A stretch of DNA of 51,941 bases, taken from Berkiella_A sp050252335. GTDB lineage: Bacteria; Pseudomonadota; Gammaproteobacteria; Berkiellales; Berkiellaceae. The notes under the pieces were generated by a model. It had not been told where the DNA came from. It searched no databases and worked only from the letters and a program-made list of their open reading frames with translations. The translations under genes and the position numbers were made by a program. The stretch is from assembly GCA_050252335.1 (NCBI GenBank), contig JBFWLB010000015.1, positions 1 through 51,941 of the forward strand, in the 5' to 3' direction. Of this stretch, positions 50,705 to 51,941 are shown in pieces. Position 1 is the stretch's first letter; each line of letters begins with the position of its first letter.

Positions 50705-50736
50705 CAACTGCACCCAAGGAACACTTGGGGCAGTTG
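50705..50736 (-). terminator. Terminator-like hairpin after tuf
   Basis: CAACTGC...CCCAAG (from 50705) pairs with CTTGGG-GCAGTTG (to 50736), a ~13-bp stem with one bulge and a 5-nt loop, followed on the minus strand by TTTGTGTATT. It lies between tuf and tRNA-Trp and could terminate most tuf transcripts. Confidence 0.7.
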
Positions 50737-50753
50737 CTTTAAGAGATAATATA

Positions 50754-51938
50754 CTAGTCGATAATCTTGGCAACAACACCCGCACCAACGGTCTTGCCAC
50801 CTTCACGAATAGCAAATTTCAAACCATCTTCCATTGCGATAGGCGATATCAATGTAACAGTTACAGTGATGTTATCACCAGGCATAACCATTTCGGTACC
50901 TTCTGGCAATTCAATCGCGCCAGTTACGTCTGTGGTTCTGAAGTAGAACTGAGGACGGTAACCAGTTAAGAATGGTGTACGACGTCCACCTTCTTCTTTA
51001 GATAAAACGTAGATTTCAGCTTGGAACTTGGTATGTGGGGTGATGCTCTTTGGAGCAGCAAGAACCTGACCACGTTCAACGTCTTCACGCTTTGTACCAC
51101 GTAATAATAAACCAACGTTGTCGCCCGCTTGACCTTCTTTAAGCATCTTACGGAACATTTCAACACCGGTTACAGTTGTTTTGACGGTGTCTTTCAAGCC
51201 GATGATTTCAATTTCTTCACCAACTTTAACAATACCTCTTTCAATACGACCTGTTACTACGGTACCACGGCCAGAGATAGAGAATACGTCTTCAACAGGT
51301 AACAAGAATGGCTTGTCAACTTCACGTGTTGGCAATGGGAAATAAGAATCCATCGCTTCAACTAATTTGTAAATTGCGCCTTCACCGATGTCGCTTGTAT
51401 CGCCTTCAAGTGCTTTTAAAGCTGAACCGGTAACAATAGGAATGTCATCGCCAGGGAAACCGTAGCTAGACAACAAATCTCTTACTTCCATTTCAACGAG
51501 TTCTAATAATTCAGCATCATCAACCATGTCTGCTTTGTTCAAGAACACAACGATATGTGGTACACCTACTTGGCGTGCTAACAAAATGTGTTCACGTGTT
51601 TGTGGCATTGGGCCATCAGCAGCAGAACATACTAAAATAGCGCCGTCCATTTGAGCAGCACCGGTGATCATGTTTTTAACATAGTCAGCATGTCCTGGGC
51701 AGTCCACATGTGCATAGTGACGATTGTCAGATTCATATTCGACATGCGATGTAGAAATTGTAATACCGCGCTCACGTTCTTCAGGTGCTTTATCGATATT
51801 TGCGTAATCAACAAACTGTGCTTGACCTTTAGATGCCAATACTTTTGTAATTGCCGCGGTTAATGTGGTTTTACCATGGTCCACATGCCCAATTGTACCC
51901 ACATTGACATGTGGCTTATTACGTTGAAATTCAGCCAT
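50754..51938 (-). CDS. tuf: Translation elongation factor Tu
   Basis: 394 aa, full length and equal in size to E. coli EF-Tu. G1 GHVDHGKTT, switch I region ERGITIST, G3 DCPGHADY and G4 NKAD are intact; domains 2 and 3 follow. The start codon is 3 bases from the window end, so its promoter is outside. It delivers aminoacyl-tRNA to the ribosome. It is the only tuf copy in the window; the usual second copy after fusA is absent. Confidence 0.99.
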   Translation of the reverse strand: MAEFQRNKPHVNVGTIGHVDHGKTTLTAAITKVLASKGQAQFVDYANIDKAPEERERGITISTSHVEYESDNRHYAHVDCPGHADYVKNMITGAAQMDGAILVCSAADGPMPQTREHILLARQVGVPHIVVFLNKADMVDDAELLELVEMEVRDLLSSYGFPGDDIPIVTGSALKALEGDTSDIGEGAIYKLVEAMDSYFPLPTREVDKPFLLPVEDVFSISGRGTVVTGRIERGIVKVGEEIEIIGLKDTVKTTVTGVEMFRKMLKEGQAGDNVGLLLRGTKREDVERGQVLAAPKSITPHTKFQAEIYVLSKEEGGRRTPFLTGYRPQFYFRTTDVTGAIELPEGTEMVMPGDNITVTVTLISPIAMEDGLKFAIREGGKTVGAGVVAKIID

Positions 51939-51941
51939 TTT

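Overview
The window comes from an AT-rich gammaproteobacterium, probably a host-associated lineage near the Legionellales/Coxiellaceae. This assignment is an inference. It rests on gammaproteobacterial-type ribosomal and RNA polymerase proteins, the ssb / MFS / uvrA divergent cluster, an AT-rich base composition, and several lineage-restricted proteins (an ankyrin-repeat protein and other effector-like proteins) mixed with housekeeping genes.

Layout. Positions 1-1494 hold the C-terminal nine tenths of the translational throttle ATPase EttA. Positions 1495-9571 hold an orphan protein with a LexA-box-like site upstream, radA, an orphan, a pitrilysin-type protease, a PlsC-family acyltransferase and an acidic-tailed orphan. 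Positions 9570-11020 form a small accessory island: remains of a HigA-like antitoxin and an intact 'mobile mystery protein' A/B pair (XRE regulator plus Fic protein), whose promoter carries three operators spaced exactly 33 bp apart. Positions 11166-15857 hold ssb, a YajR-like MFS transporter and divergent uvrA. Positions 15958-21340 are accessory again: an orphan, an ankyrin protein, an outer-membrane-barrel candidate, a Zur-like regulator, a peptide with a double-glycine (bacteriocin-type) leader next to a three-helix membrane protein, and two large imperfect palindromes. A third such palindrome lies at 1506-1748.

From 21413 to the right end everything lies on the minus strand and is the translation/transcription superlocus. 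Read in the direction of transcription it runs tuf - tRNA-Trp - secE - nusG - rplK - rplA - (L10-leader-like gap) - rplJ - rplL - (tandem hairpins) - rpoB - rpoC - rpsL - rpsG - fusA - rpsJ - rplC - rplD - rplW - rplB - rpsS - rplV - rpsC - rplP - rpmC - rpsQ - rplN - rplX - rplE - rpsN - rpsH - rplF - rplR - rpsE - rpmD - rplO - secY - rpmJ - rpsM - rpsK - rpsD - rpoA - rplQ - terminator. The order is the classic one, except that no tuf copy lies between fusA and rpsJ. Several proteins carry unusual local sequence: S11 has a long acidic/Gly-Ser N-terminal extension, L2 has lost the HPVTPWG segment, L36 has a four-residue insertion, and S7 has a Gly-rich insertion.

The main candidates for something undescribed are the double-glycine leader peptide with its neighbouring membrane protein, the 33-bp-phased operator array of the Fic/XRE pair, the nested palindromic repeats, and the altered L2 and S11. 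No CRISPR array, rRNA gene or intact insertion sequence was seen.
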